DNA from: JBGPBY01 sp041481485
Lineage (GTDB): Bacteria > Acidobacteriota > Terriglobia > 20CM-2-55-15
Reading direction: 5' to 3'
Length of the DNA stretch: 19,829 bases
Assembly (NCBI GenBank): GCA_041481485.1
Contig: JBGPBY010000065.1
Coordinates: forward strand, 1 to 19,829
The notes beneath the pieces are model-generated. The model was not told the origin of the DNA and did not search any database. It saw only the letters and a list, made by a program, of their open reading frames with translations. Below are positions 1-7,909 of the stretch, in pieces. Within the stretch, counting starts at the first letter, position 1, and every line of letters begins with the position of its first letter. The position numbers were made by a program, and so were the translations under genes.

Positions 1-1
1 A

Positions 2-1363
2 GCGACCGTCCCGAGAAAGACCGGCGCTTGCTCTTCCAGCGGTGCCGACGAACTCCGCGGACGCTCGATTGGGCACCACGCCAAGCCTGCTGCCGGGCGC
101 CGCAGCGGCAAGTCTGACGATTTTCGGGATACTCCAATCGTCTTCAAGAGGCCGATGGTCGAAGTGCACAATATTTCCGGCGAGAATATAAATGGGATGT
201 CCGGCGATGGCAGCACGCAGATCGCGCCACTGGGATGGCCACTGCGCGTTGAAAAAGCTCATCAGGGCCAGCGAAACCATTGTCGTACCCACCAATGTCC
301 TATTTCTCTTCAACGAATTCAGCCACGAGACCGACAGCATCGCGACGGCCGGCAGGATAGGCAAAGTGTACCGGGGGTCCTTGTTGGCGAGGAGTGTAAA
401 GGACGCAATACCGCCGAGGATCCACAGATAGAGAATCCGGTGTTCCCGGAATCGCCGGTACAACGACCATGCTGCCCCCGCAATGAACACGACAGCAAGT
501 GGCATTTGCAGCTGCACATCAAGGAGAATCGCCCCGTAGTAAGCGAACGATTTCAGACTAAACACTGGAGCGTCGTTCTCCAGGGACGCATTCGACGAAT
601 TCACACGGTAAATTCCACGGATATCATCGAGGTGGGGAACGTACCAGATCGAAGCAATCAGAAGAGCCACGGCCAGCGACAGAATCATATTCGAAATGGC
701 GCGGCGGTCTCTGCGCACGGCCGCTCGCCACAGGAGCCAGACTCCGGGCAGGATAAAGAAAAACGGAAAGGTCTGCTTTGTCCACATTCCCAGACCAGCG
801 GCAATACCAAACCAGACCGCGTCGGCGCGAACGTGAAATTGGTCCGCTTTCAGTAGATAGACGAACCCCAGCGCCACCATCGCCATAAGCGTGTAGTCGA
901 GGAAGGCGTCGTGGATCATCCATGCAGGATAGTGATAGCAGACGGCAAGAAGAGATGCGATTACGGCCGGTCCGGCCGCCTTATGAGCCGGATTGAGAGT
1001 CCTTGTAATCCAGCTCACGGAAACCAGCAAAATTCCCAGGGCCGCAAAATTGACCGCGATAAACGTCAGTCTGGAAGTTCCAAAAAGAAGGAAACCTGCT
1101 GCTGTGAACAAGTGAAAAAGCGGTGCATAAGGATGGGGGTTTGTGAAGATTTCCCGGAGTTCCTGCGTGAATTCACCATGTGCCATTGGCTGGTAGTAGT
1201 CCAGCGCCGTTCGAATATGATCGGAGGGATCCCAGGACGGTGGCGTTCGATCCGACAGAGTCCAGAATGCTGTCGACACAACGGCCATAAGGAAAACCAA
1301 TAAGAGAGGGATGAGGGTTGGCCTCCTCTGTATGCGCCAGATCCAGGTTTTGTGGCCGAACAT
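2..1363 (-). CDS. Membrane glycosyltransferase, GT39/ArnT-PMT type (partial, runs off left edge)
   Basis: Reading the minus strand from an ATG at 1363 gives about 454 residues without a stop down to the window edge, so the C-terminus is missing. Residues about 15-34 form a hydrophobic segment, followed by a periplasmic loop with WDPSDH (residues 44-49); an acidic residue in this first loop is catalytic in GT39-type enzymes, so Asp45 or Asp48 is the candidate. Many further hydrophobic segments follow, and a late KDPRYTLPILP stretch matches the loop typical of PMT_2 proteins. The family transfers sugars from polyprenyl-phosphate carriers on the periplasmic side of the inner membrane; the acceptor here is unknown. 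It is divergent from efp with only about 50 bases between. An in-frame ATG at 1393 would add ten residues; neither start has a clear ribosome site. Family confident, substrate unknown. Confidence 0.8.
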   Translation of the reverse strand, partial: MFGHKTWIWRIQRRPTLIPLLLVFLMAVVSTAFWTLSDRTPPSWDPSDHIRTALDYYQPMAHGEFTQELREIFTNPHPYAPLFHLFTAAGFLLFGTSRLTFIAVNFAALGILLVSVSWITRTLNPAHKAAGPAVIASLLAVCYHYPAWMIHDAFLDYTLMAMVALGFVYLLKADQFHVRADAVWFGIAAGLGMWTKQTFPFFFILPGVWLLWRAAVRRDRRAISNMILSLAVALLIASIWYVPHLDDIRGIYRVNSSNASLENDAPVFSLKSFAYYGAILLDVQLQMPLAVVFIAGAAWSLYRRFREHRILYLWILGGIASFTLLANKDPRYTLPILPAVAMLSVSWLNSLKRNRTLVGTTMVSLALMSFFNAQWPSQWRDLRAAIAGHPIYILAGNIVHFDHRPLEDDWSIPKIVRLAAAAPGSRLGVVPNRASAEFVGTAGRASAGLSRDGR

Positions 1364-1375
1364 GCGCTGGTAGGG

Positions 1376-1381
1376 TACAAT
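1376..1381 (+). promoter_or_regulatory. Possible -10 box (TACAAT) for efp
   Basis: TACAAT lies 35 bases before the efp ATG, which would give a leader of roughly 29 bases including the ribosome site. No good -35 hexamer sits at 17 bases, so this is a weak call. It falls between, or overlaps the start of, the divergent glycosyltransferase gene, depending on which of that gene's two starts is used. Confidence 0.3.
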
Positions 1382-1416
1382 TTTTGTTTTCATTACCCAA
1401 CAGGAGCCTGTCCGGA

Positions 1417-1980
1417 ATGATCCAAGCCACACAACTTCGCCGGGGAAACACGATTCTTCACAACGGTGAACTCTTTCAGGTCGTCGACTATCAACACATT
1501 ACGCCCGGAAACTGGCGCGGCATGGTGCAAACCAAGCTGCGTAATTTACGCACCGGTGCGATCATTGACCATCGGTTCCGGTCGGAAGACCGGTGCGAAC
1601 GTGCCATTCTCGACGACAGGGAAATGGAGTATTTGTATTCGGACGGCGCTGACCATCATTTTATGGACACGGAAAACTACGAGCAGATCCATCTCAATGC
1701 GGACATTCTGGGAGATTCGGCGAAGTATCTGGTCGCCAATTCCAAAATTCATGTCCAGTTCTACGAAGGACGCCCGCTGGGTATCGATCTGCCGGCGACC
1801 GTCGATTTGAAGGTAGTCCGAACCGATCCCGGAATGCCATCGGCGACAGTCAGCAATGTCTTGAAGCCGGCGACGCTCGAGACTGGGCTCGTGGTGGGAG
1901 TGCCGCACTTTATTCAGGAAGGCGAAATGATTCGCGTCGACACGGCAGAAGGCCGATACGTGGAGCGTGTTCGTAGTTGA
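1417..1980 (+). CDS. efp: Translation elongation factor P
   Basis: Elongation factor P binds ribosomes stalled at polyproline stretches and stimulates peptide-bond formation. The 187-residue product has the family's normal length and three-domain order: N-terminal KOW-like domain (about 1-63), central OB domain with EYLYSDG and HHFMDTENYEQ, and a C-terminal domain ending with KPATLETG, VPHFIQEGE and a YVERVRS tail. The ATG at 1417 is chosen because AGGAG (1402-1406) lies ten bases upstream and the protein then starts in register with other EF-P proteins; the open frame extends upstream to 1318 but that extension has no homology. Oddity: the tip of the loop that normally carries the modified Lys34 or Arg reads TPGNWRG, with Asn32 at the modification position. 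It begins a tight row with the secreted protein (7 bases later) and purH. Confidence 0.96.
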   Translation: MIQATQLRRGNTILHNGELFQVVDYQHITPGNWRGMVQTKLRNLRTGAIIDHRFRSEDRCERAILDDREMEYLYSDGADHHFMDTENYEQIHLNADILGDSAKYLVANSKIHVQFYEGRPLGIDLPATVDLKVVRTDPGMPSATVSNVLKPATLETGLVVGVPHFIQEGEMIRVDTAEGRYVERVRS

Positions 1981-1987
1981 TACCGCT

Positions 1988-2596
1988 ATGAGAAAAATTC
2001 GGATGACTCTGAGGTTGTTGCTGGTTGCAGCTGCGGTTGCGGCAATCTACCCGGTCCACCTTCAGGCATGGCCGTCATCGACGTATCCGAGAATCCTGCG
2101 GGATGCCTTGAACCCGATTCCAAAATCGCTTTCGACGCTATTGAAGGATTTTAATTCGACTCTCCTGCAGCCTTGCCGGATCCAGCAGCTGGAATCCGCA
2201 ACTCAGGCCGCAATTCGACAGCTGACGCGTAAAGACAGCGACCCTCGAGTTTCAGTTGCAGCCCTGCGCGATGCCGGATGTGCGGCTGCCTCCTTGAACG
2301 ATCCGAGACTGGACACTCTGGTTGAAGCCAACTCCGAAAAATTCTCTGTCGTTTTCTATGGCTACGATAAATCGATTTTGTCGGGCAATCTTGACGAGTT
2401 TCTACGCGGGCGCAGTCAGCAACGGGAACAGCTGATGGACCGGCTGAACCGGTATACGGATTTGCCAGACCGCAACAACATCCTTGAAACATCTCCGGCT
2501 TTCGGTATTGCCTCCATCGCCTATTCCCACGCCGTCACCGACGTGGCCAACATCTGGTTCTATATCTGGAAGGAATCGCACGGCGACCTTCAATAG
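1988..2596 (+). CDS. Small secreted protein, possibly a degenerate zinc-dependent phospholipase C-like protein
   Basis: This encodes 202 residues from the ATG at 1988, seven bases after the efp stop. A basic N-terminus and hydrophobic core (residues about 7-23) end in HLQA-W, a plausible signal-peptidase I site, so the mature protein would begin with Trp. I do not recognise it securely. A mature N-terminal Trp followed by a spaced THxxI-like position recalls zinc-dependent phospholipase C/P1 nuclease proteins, and the late SHAVTDVANIW could match their HxxxD zinc site, but the early His position is Tyr (SSTYPRIL) and most other ligands are not evident. Two cysteines occur in the mature part. 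Its stop codon overlaps the purH ribosome site, so it is probably co-transcribed with efp and purH. Existence as a gene is well supported by context and signal peptide; function is not. Confidence 0.8.
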   Translation: MRKIRMTLRLLLVAAAVAAIYPVHLQAWPSSTYPRILRDALNPIPKSLSTLLKDFNSTLLQPCRIQQLESATQAAIRQLTRKDSDPRVSVAALRDAGCAAASLNDPRLDTLVEANSEKFSVVFYGYDKSILSGNLDEFLRGRSQQREQLMDRLNRYTDLPDRNNILETSPAFGIASIAYSHAVTDVANIWFYIWKESHGDLQ

Positions 2597-2599
2597 GAG
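2595..2599 (+). promoter_or_regulatory. Ribosome binding site deciding the purH GTG start
   Basis: AGGAG six bases before the GTG at 2606; it overlaps the TAG stop of the preceding gene (2594-2596), which suggests translational coupling. Confidence 0.7.
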
Positions 2600-2605
2600 A
2601 CCCCG

Positions 2606-4165
2606 GTGAGACGAATCGAACGCGCGCTGGTCAGCGTTTACGACAAGACCGGAGTTGTGGAATTTGCCCGCGGTCTGGCAGCGCTGAACGTTGAAATCGT
2701 TTCAACGGGAGGAACCCACAAACTTCTGTCGTCGAGTGGGATTCCTGTGAAGGAAGTTTCCAGCCTGACCGGGTTTCCTGAAATTCTGGATGGGCGAGTC
2801 AAGACTATCAATCCCAGGATTGCCGCAGGCCTGTTGGCGGTGCGCGAAAACCCCGAACATCAAAAGCAAATTGCCGACCATCAGATTCCTCTGATCGATC
2901 TGGTATGCGTCAATCTGTATCCTTTTGCCGAAACGATACGCAAACCGGGCGTCCATTTCGATGAAGTCATTGAAAACATCGATATCGGCGGCCCTTCAAT
3001 GATTCGTGCGGCGGCAAAAAACTTTCAGGATGTCGCGGTGGTCACTTCACCGGAAGACTATTCGCGCGTGATTCTGGGATTGCAGCAGAACAGCGGAATT
3101 CTCGACAGGGAAACGCTGTTTGGCCTGGCAACGAAGGCCTTTATCCGAACCGCTCGTTATGACGCGGAGATTGCTCAGCATCTTTCCGGAGTTGGACAAG
3201 GTAGCGACTTATTTCCGCCCAATCTCTTCATGGACTTCGAAAAAGTGCAGAGCCTGCGTTATGGAGAGAACCCACATCAGCGTGCGGGTTTTTATCGATG
3301 GGGTGGGCAGACTCCTCATGGCATTGCGGCAGCCCGGCAACTGCAGGGCAAGGAACTGTCTTTTAACAACATCGTCGACCTGGAAGCCGCGTGGAATCTG
3401 ATCCGGGAATTCGAAGAACCCGCGTGCTGCATTATCAAACATACCAATGCCTGCGGTGCCGCCGTGGGCACGGATCTCCGTGAAGCTTATTTGCGCGCTT
3501 TCGAGGCGGATCCGGTTTCGGCATTTGGATCCGTGATCGGATTCAGCAAGACCGTCGATGCTTCCACGGCCCATGAAATCGGCAAATTATTTGTGGAAGC
3601 GGTCGTCGCTCCGGCTTTTGCTGACGAAGCGGTCCGGCAATTGTCCGAAAAGAAAAATATGCGTCTGGTTGCAATGGGTGCAGAAGACCTGGAAACAGCA
3701 CAACCCGGCTGGGAGCGTTTCGAAATGAAACGTGTCTCCGGAGGCATATTGATGCAGGAAAGGGATCTCGCCGTTACCGGTCAGGAATCCGTTGTGACAA
3801 AGAGGCAACCCACGGCGGAGGAGCGGCGCGATTTGGCATTTGCATGGAAGGTCGTCAAACACGTTAAATCGAATGCAATTGTTCTGGCAAAGGATGGTCG
3901 GACGGTCGGAGTTGGCGCCGGGCAGATGAGCCGGATCGATTCCGTAAAAATCAGCATCCAAAAAGCTTCACCGTCGTCAAAAGCTGCGGTGATGGCATCG
4001 GACGCGTTCTTTCCTTTTCGCGATAACATCGAGGAAGCCGCAAAAGCCGGCATCACTGCGATTATCGAGCCGGGGGGATCGGTGCGCGACGCGGAAGTCA
4101 TACAGGCCGCAAATGAACATGGTATCGCCATGATTTTTACGGGCTTAAGACACTTCAAACACTAG
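2606..4165 (+). CDS. purH: Bifunctional AICAR formyltransferase / IMP cyclohydrolase
   Basis: PurH performs the last two steps of purine synthesis: formylation of AICAR with 10-formyl-tetrahydrofolate, then ring closure to IMP, in the cytoplasm. The 519-residue length is normal. The N-terminal MGS-like cyclohydrolase domain (about 1-145) starts with ALVSVYDKTG and carries LDGRVKT with Arg64, Lys66 and Thr67. The formyltransferase domain (about 200-519) has SLRYGENPHQ, IIKHTNACG (catalytic Lys278-His279), KHVKSNAI and the C-terminal FFPFRDNIE and EPGGSVRD blocks. The start is GTG with AGGAG at the right distance. Oddity: the usual KTLHPxxH that follows the active-site Lys reads KTINPRIAA, so both conserved histidines of that loop are replaced. 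No other purine gene is nearby; the gene seems to share a transcript with efp. Confidence 0.97.
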   Translation: MRRIERALVSVYDKTGVVEFARGLAALNVEIVSTGGTHKLLSSSGIPVKEVSSLTGFPEILDGRVKTINPRIAAGLLAVRENPEHQKQIADHQIPLIDLVCVNLYPFAETIRKPGVHFDEVIENIDIGGPSMIRAAAKNFQDVAVVTSPEDYSRVILGLQQNSGILDRETLFGLATKAFIRTARYDAEIAQHLSGVGQGSDLFPPNLFMDFEKVQSLRYGENPHQRAGFYRWGGQTPHGIAAARQLQGKELSFNNIVDLEAAWNLIREFEEPACCIIKHTNACGAAVGTDLREAYLRAFEADPVSAFGSVIGFSKTVDASTAHEIGKLFVEAVVAPAFADEAVRQLSEKKNMRLVAMGAEDLETAQPGWERFEMKRVSGGILMQERDLAVTGQESVVTKRQPTAEERRDLAFAWKVVKHVKSNAIVLAKDGRTVGVGAGQMSRIDSVKISIQKASPSSKAAVMASDAFFPFRDNIEEAAKAGITAIIEPGGSVRDAEVIQAANEHGIAMIFTGLRHFKH

Positions 4166-4174
4166 GCAGTGATG

Positions 4175-4180
4175 TATAAT
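4175..4180 (+). promoter_or_regulatory. Possible -10 box (TATAAT) for the TPR gene
   Basis: A perfect TATAAT lies between the purH stop (4165) and the TPR protein ATG (4222), giving a leader of about 35 bases. The -35 region inside the purH end is poor, so a housekeeping promoter here is plausible but weak. Confidence 0.35.
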
Positions 4181-4221
4181 TCTTGAACGCTGAAATTTCG
4201 AAATTCGGTACTGGGTGGTTT

Positions 4222-6210
4222 ATGAAAAAAGGGTTCTTCGTGCTGCTCATGGCGGCTATTGCGCCTTCCGTTTATGCTCAATCTGCGGTTCAGGCCCCCG
4301 CCGCAAGCCAGGCCACACCATCCAACCGTGCGGACTCCTATTTTCATTTCTCGCGGGCGCGCCTTGCCGATTCGGAAGGCCGCTTTAGCGATTCCATCGC
4401 GGAATATAAAGAAGCCCTGAAGGTCGATCCCAACAACTCGACGCTGTATTCCGAGATGGCGCAAACCTACGACCACAATTCGCAAACCCGACTGGCCGTG
4501 GATACGGCGAACGAAGCCGTGCGCATCAATCCCGATAACATCGACGCGCACATCCTGCTGAGCCAGATTTACTGGAAGCAGCTGGTGGCCCGTAATGCCC
4601 AGCCCGACAGAGGCACGATTGAACAGGCGGTTCATGAATACGAAGAGATCATTCGCATCGATCCCTCCGATCCCCAGGCGTTTCTCCAGCTCGGACTGCT
4701 CTATCAATTCAATAAGCAGCCGGAGAAAGCTGAAGAAATCTACAAGAAGCATCTGAAGGTCGAACCCGGATCCGAAGAGGGCACGCTGGCTCTTGCCGAT
4801 CTCCACATGAAATCCGGCGACAACAAAGGCGCTGCCGCACTCCTCGAAGATTTCCTGAAGAACCGGCCCGACTCGGATCGCGTCACCAAGGCACTCGGCG
4901 ATGCCTATTTCTACCAGAAGGATTTTGGGAAAGCGGCCGAGTATTACAAGAAAGCCATTGCCCTTGGCGCTGCGGATGACGACCCGGAAGTCGAAGAGAA
5001 TTACGCCCAGGCCCTGTTCATGGCCGATAAATTCGAAGACGCTGCCGCAATCTACCAGCGCATGCTGCAGAGGAACCCCAATGATCCCGCGACTCTGGTG
5101 AAGCTGTCTCAGATTTATCGCAGTATGATGAATTTCGATAAGGCGAGAGCCGCACTAACCGTTGCGGACAAGCTGGTTCCCAACAACGAAGAGATCCAAT
5201 TCAATCTTTTCCTCGTGGACCGCGATGAAGGCAAGATCGAAGAAGCATTGACGCGGCTGAGCTCTCTCGCAAAAGCATCCGAACACGCCAACGGCCGGTA
5301 CACTGAACCGGAACAGCAGAATCGCTCCATTTATTTTTCGAACATCGCAGCGTTGAGTTCTTCCATTGGCCGTTACGATCAGGCCGTACAGGCTTATCAG
5401 GATTTGCGTACCGTATCCCCGCAAAAAGACATCGTCGACGTCAGAATCATTGAAACTTACCGAGAGGCCAGGAACATCGATATGGCCAATCAGTACTTGC
5501 AGAAGGCGCTCAAAGCGTCACCCAAGAGCCGTCCGCTGCTGATCGTTTCCGCCGATATGACCGCTGAAAAAGGAAAGGTCGACGAAGGTATTCGCATCCT
5601 GGAAGGTCTATCCAATGGGCAGCCCGATTTGGAATTGATTGGGGCAATGGCTGAAATCTATCAACGCGCCAAAAAATGGGACGACGCCCAGAACCTTATG
5701 GAAAAGGCGATCAAAGCCTTCCCGATGAATCCCGATGTTTATTTCATGCAGGGCGCCATGTATGAAAAGCAAAAGAAAGACGGGGAAGCAGAAAAGGCCT
5801 TTCGAAAATCTCTCGAATTCAATGCAGAGAGTCCGGCGACCCTCAACTACCTCGGTTACATGTTGGCCGATCGCGGAATTAAACTCGACGAAGCGCTAAT
5901 CATGATCAAAAAGGCCGTGGATGCAGAACCCATCAGCGGTGCGTATCTCGACAGTCTGGGATGGGTTTACTACAAAATGAACCGGCTGCCCGAGGCGGAG
6001 CAGTATTTGACCAAGGCCGTACGTTTCGCCAGTACCGACGCCACGATGCACGATCATCTGGGCGATCTCTACAACAGAATCGGGAAATTCCCCGAAGCGG
6101 ACGCCGAATGGCAAAAGGCCATTCAGCTTGCCACCGAGCCCCGCGAAGCCGACACCATTAAGAAGAAGCGCGACCAGATCAAAAACAAACTCCCCAAAAA
6201 GCAACTTTGA
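4222..6210 (+). CDS. Secreted tetratricopeptide-repeat protein
   Basis: The ATG at 4222 gives 662 residues, preceded by GGGTGG; an in-frame TTG at 4183 would spoil the signal peptide. MKKGFFVLLMAAIAP followed by SVYA-QS is a classic Sec signal with signal-peptidase I cleavage near residue 19, so the protein is periplasmic or outer-membrane associated. After a Pro/Ala-rich linker, about sixteen TPR units of 34 residues run from residue about 36 to the end, most with the Gly/Ala-8, Ala-20 and Pro-32 pattern. The last three contain NYLGYMLADRG and YLDSLGWVYYKM, a signature of large bacterial TPR scaffolds. TPR arrays are binding surfaces; no enzyme domain is present, and the partner cannot be told. 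It sits 56 bases after purH and 41 before an ECF sigma gene, so a link to envelope assembly or stress is possible but only inferred. Confidence 0.9.
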   Translation: MKKGFFVLLMAAIAPSVYAQSAVQAPAASQATPSNRADSYFHFSRARLADSEGRFSDSIAEYKEALKVDPNNSTLYSEMAQTYDHNSQTRLAVDTANEAVRINPDNIDAHILLSQIYWKQLVARNAQPDRGTIEQAVHEYEEIIRIDPSDPQAFLQLGLLYQFNKQPEKAEEIYKKHLKVEPGSEEGTLALADLHMKSGDNKGAAALLEDFLKNRPDSDRVTKALGDAYFYQKDFGKAAEYYKKAIALGAADDDPEVEENYAQALFMADKFEDAAAIYQRMLQRNPNDPATLVKLSQIYRSMMNFDKARAALTVADKLVPNNEEIQFNLFLVDRDEGKIEEALTRLSSLAKASEHANGRYTEPEQQNRSIYFSNIAALSSSIGRYDQAVQAYQDLRTVSPQKDIVDVRIIETYREARNIDMANQYLQKALKASPKSRPLLIVSADMTAEKGKVDEGIRILEGLSNGQPDLELIGAMAEIYQRAKKWDDAQNLMEKAIKAFPMNPDVYFMQGAMYEKQKKDGEAEKAFRKSLEFNAESPATLNYLGYMLADRGIKLDEALIMIKKAVDAEPISGAYLDSLGWVYYKMNRLPEAEQYLTKAVRFASTDATMHDHLGDLYNRIGKFPEADAEWQKAIQLATEPREADTIKKKRDQIKNKLPKKQL

Positions 6211-6251
6211 ACCGTTCCCCGAGGACTGCTGTCCTATAAATAGAACAGAAT

Positions 6252-6794
6252 ATGGCGGCCCCAGAACCGTTGTCCGATTTCGAAACGGCTGCCCGGGACT
6301 GCCGGCCATTCCTGCTGCAGATCGCAGTGGCATCGGCCCGTAACCCGGTGGATGCGGAGGATATCGTCCAGGAAGCCCTGATGCGGGGATATCGGGGTAT
6401 CCAGCGCTTTCGTGGGGATTGTCCGCTTCGTATCTGGCTGTCTCGGATTGTGGTGCGCGTGGCGATCAATCATCATCGCAGCGCCGCCAGACGTCTGAAA
6501 CGATGGGTCTTTTTCGGTGATATGGAACTGGAACGAGAAGACGGAAGCCGACGGGAGTTCGATCCGCCTGACAATTCCAGAAATATTCCACGGGAGAAAA
6601 TGATGGATCTTCATCGGCAAGTAAACCGTCTGCCCGACGAATTCAAGATGCCGTTGATGATGCTTGCGGTGGATGGCATGACCATTCCCGAAATTGCGGA
6701 AATCCTGGATATCCCGCAGGGAACGGTCAAATCTCGCGTCTTCTATGCAAGAAAGCGGTTGAAGAACGCCTTGGAGAATAGAAGGAAACGATGA
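6252..6794 (+). CDS. ECF-family RNA polymerase sigma factor (first of two)
   Basis: The 180-residue product has the two domains of an ECF (group 4) sigma factor. Region 2 covers about residues 20-90 and shows DAEDIVQEALMRGYRGI and the -10 recognition/melting part RIWLSRIVVRVAINHHR. Region 4 covers about 120-175 and shows LPDEFKMPLMML, the helix-turn-helix TIPEIAEILDIPQGTVKSR and a basic tail. The linker is rich in charged residues. It directs RNA polymerase to a small set of promoters when released from its anti-sigma partner. The stop codon overlaps the next start (ATGA at 6791-6794), so sigma and anti-sigma are translationally coupled. The ATG at 6252 lacks a strong ribosome site; GAGGA is far upstream. 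The signal sensed is unknown. Confidence 0.92.
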   Translation: MAAPEPLSDFETAARDCRPFLLQIAVASARNPVDAEDIVQEALMRGYRGIQRFRGDCPLRIWLSRIVVRVAINHHRSAARRLKRWVFFGDMELEREDGSRREFDPPDNSRNIPREKMMDLHRQVNRLPDEFKMPLMMLAVDGMTIPEIAEILDIPQGTVKSRVFYARKRLKNALENRRKR

Positions 6795-7651
6795 AGGGCG
6801 ACTGTCAGTGGTTTAATTCAAAAATTGAGGGATATTTCTGCGATTCTCTGAATCCGGAAGAACTCGAATGCGCCGGGGAACATCTGCGATCCTGCCTGAA
6901 TTGCCGAAATGAAGTTCAGGCCCTGCTGGCCATGGATCCCCTCGTAAAGCAGCTTTTCGAGTTTCGCATGGAGAAGGCGCAGGCGCATGTCGGTGCAGTG
7001 GCTCCCGGAAGTGGGATGTGGCTTCGTTTGGGCTTTCTCGGCGCGACGCTGTCGGTAGCCGCATTGCTGATGTTCGCGGTGTTTTCCCATGAAACCCAAC
7101 GGCCGGAAACTACGGTTTTCAACGGCCCGGCACCGATTCAGAGTCCGCCAGTGGCGGAGTCTCCGAATGACAAGATCCCTGGTCCTGGGGAAATAGTCCG
7201 TGCCAAAACGGATGCACCCGACGAGAAAACTCCTGCGAAAACGATTGCCGTGGAGCCTCCAATTCCGCTGAACGCTCCGGAATTTCAAATCATGAATGCC
7301 GAAGGTTATTCCAAGAGCCTTCAGGATTATCGCGGACGCATATTGCTGGTCGGCATTTGGACGTCGGAACAGCCTGAAGCGGCGGAAAATCTTCAGCAGA
7401 TTTATCAGGCGTTTGGAGCTCGCACGGAGTTGCGCATCCTCGGCGTTTCGAGACGAAATCAGGATCGCCTGCCGAACACCACTTTCCCGGTGTTCTTCAA
7501 CAATGGCTCGCGGCTGTTCGATGCCCGGAATTCGGAATTTGTCATCGTGGACAAGGAGAGCAAGATCCAGATGCGCGGCGAACTCACGGGCGATTCGAAA
7601 GCGATTACCGCAAAGGTGAAAGCAAAGCTCGATCAGCTCGGCGCACGGTGA
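6791..7651 (+). CDS. Membrane anti-sigma factor with zinc-finger head and cysteine-less thioredoxin-like periplasmic domain
   Basis: This 286-residue protein overlaps the sigma gene by four bases. The cytoplasmic head carries His31, Cys35 and Cys38 (HLRSCLNC), the HxxxCxxC of zinc-finger anti-sigma domains that clamp ECF factors. A single membrane helix spans about residues 77-99. A Pro-rich periplasmic linker (about 101-160) leads to a domain at about 161-283 that reads like an AhpC/TlpA thioredoxin fold: APEFQI, the SLQDYRGRILLVGIW strand, a later TFPVFFNNGSRLFDARNSEFVIVD with the cis-Pro loop and a final helix. The redox WCxxC position is TSEQPEA, with Gln194 and Ala197 where the two Cys belong, so it cannot act as a disulfide exchanger. 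I infer a binding or sensing role that controls release of the sigma factor. The anti-sigma role is confident, the thioredoxin relation good, the signal unknown. Confidence 0.85.
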   Translation: MKGDCQWFNSKIEGYFCDSLNPEELECAGEHLRSCLNCRNEVQALLAMDPLVKQLFEFRMEKAQAHVGAVAPGSGMWLRLGFLGATLSVAALLMFAVFSHETQRPETTVFNGPAPIQSPPVAESPNDKIPGPGEIVRAKTDAPDEKTPAKTIAVEPPIPLNAPEFQIMNAEGYSKSLQDYRGRILLVGIWTSEQPEAAENLQQIYQAFGARTELRILGVSRRNQDRLPNTTFPVFFNNGSRLFDARNSEFVIVDKESKIQMRGELTGDSKAITAKVKAKLDQLGAR

Positions 7652-7670
7652 CTGCGCTCAATCCACTTTG

Positions 7671-7868
7671 AAGCCGCGTTAGCGGCGGCAGTTCCTTAGC
7701 CACCGGCGTAAGCCGGTGGTCTGGAAACCAGGAAATCAGCAAAGCGCCGGAGGCGCGACAGATCAAGCATTTCTATATCTGTCGCCGCTCTGCGGCTGGA
7801 ATGTGTTTGTCGATCGCCGCCACCGGCTCACGCCGGTGGCTAAGGGACTGCCGCCACTCCGTGGCTCT
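7671..7868. repeat. REP/BIME-like composite palindromic repeat between convergent genes
   Basis: Two outer copies face each other: 7672-7719 (reverse complement) and 7820-7866 agree at most positions through CCACCGGC-T-ACGCCGGTGGCTAAGG and on into ACTGCCGCC. Each copy itself contains a short palindrome (CCACCGGC...GCCGGTGG). Inside lies a second inverted pair, 7743-7763 against 7777-7797, around a 13-base loop. A further partial module (TAGCTGCTTCGCGGCA) follows at about 7875-7890. The whole could fold into one long hairpin. The position, between the ends of the anti-sigma gene and lysA, is typical of BIMEs, which protect or terminate transcripts. Such GC-rich dispersed modules are commonly mobilised by REP-associated (RAYT) transposases; none is in the window. 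Confidence 0.75.
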
Positions 7869-7909
7869 ATTTGGTAGCTGCTTCGCGGCATTTCATATTC
7901 ATTCACAGT

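Noticed and set aside
155..1303. Plus-strand open frames across the left end
   Set aside because: They lie opposite the glycosyltransferase gene, which has clear membrane helices and family motifs; the plus-strand translations are Arg/Pro/Ser-rich and unlike any family.
1318..1416. N-terminal extension of efp
   Set aside because: The ribosome site and family alignment place the start at 1417; the extension has no EF-P similarity.
4183..4221. TTG start for the TPR protein
   Set aside because: It would put 13 polar residues before a textbook signal peptide that begins at the ATG at 4222.
6207..6240. Promoter for the first sigma gene (TTGAAC and TATAAA)
   Set aside because: The two boxes are 22 bases apart, too far for a housekeeping promoter, and the ECF motif of the second module is absent.
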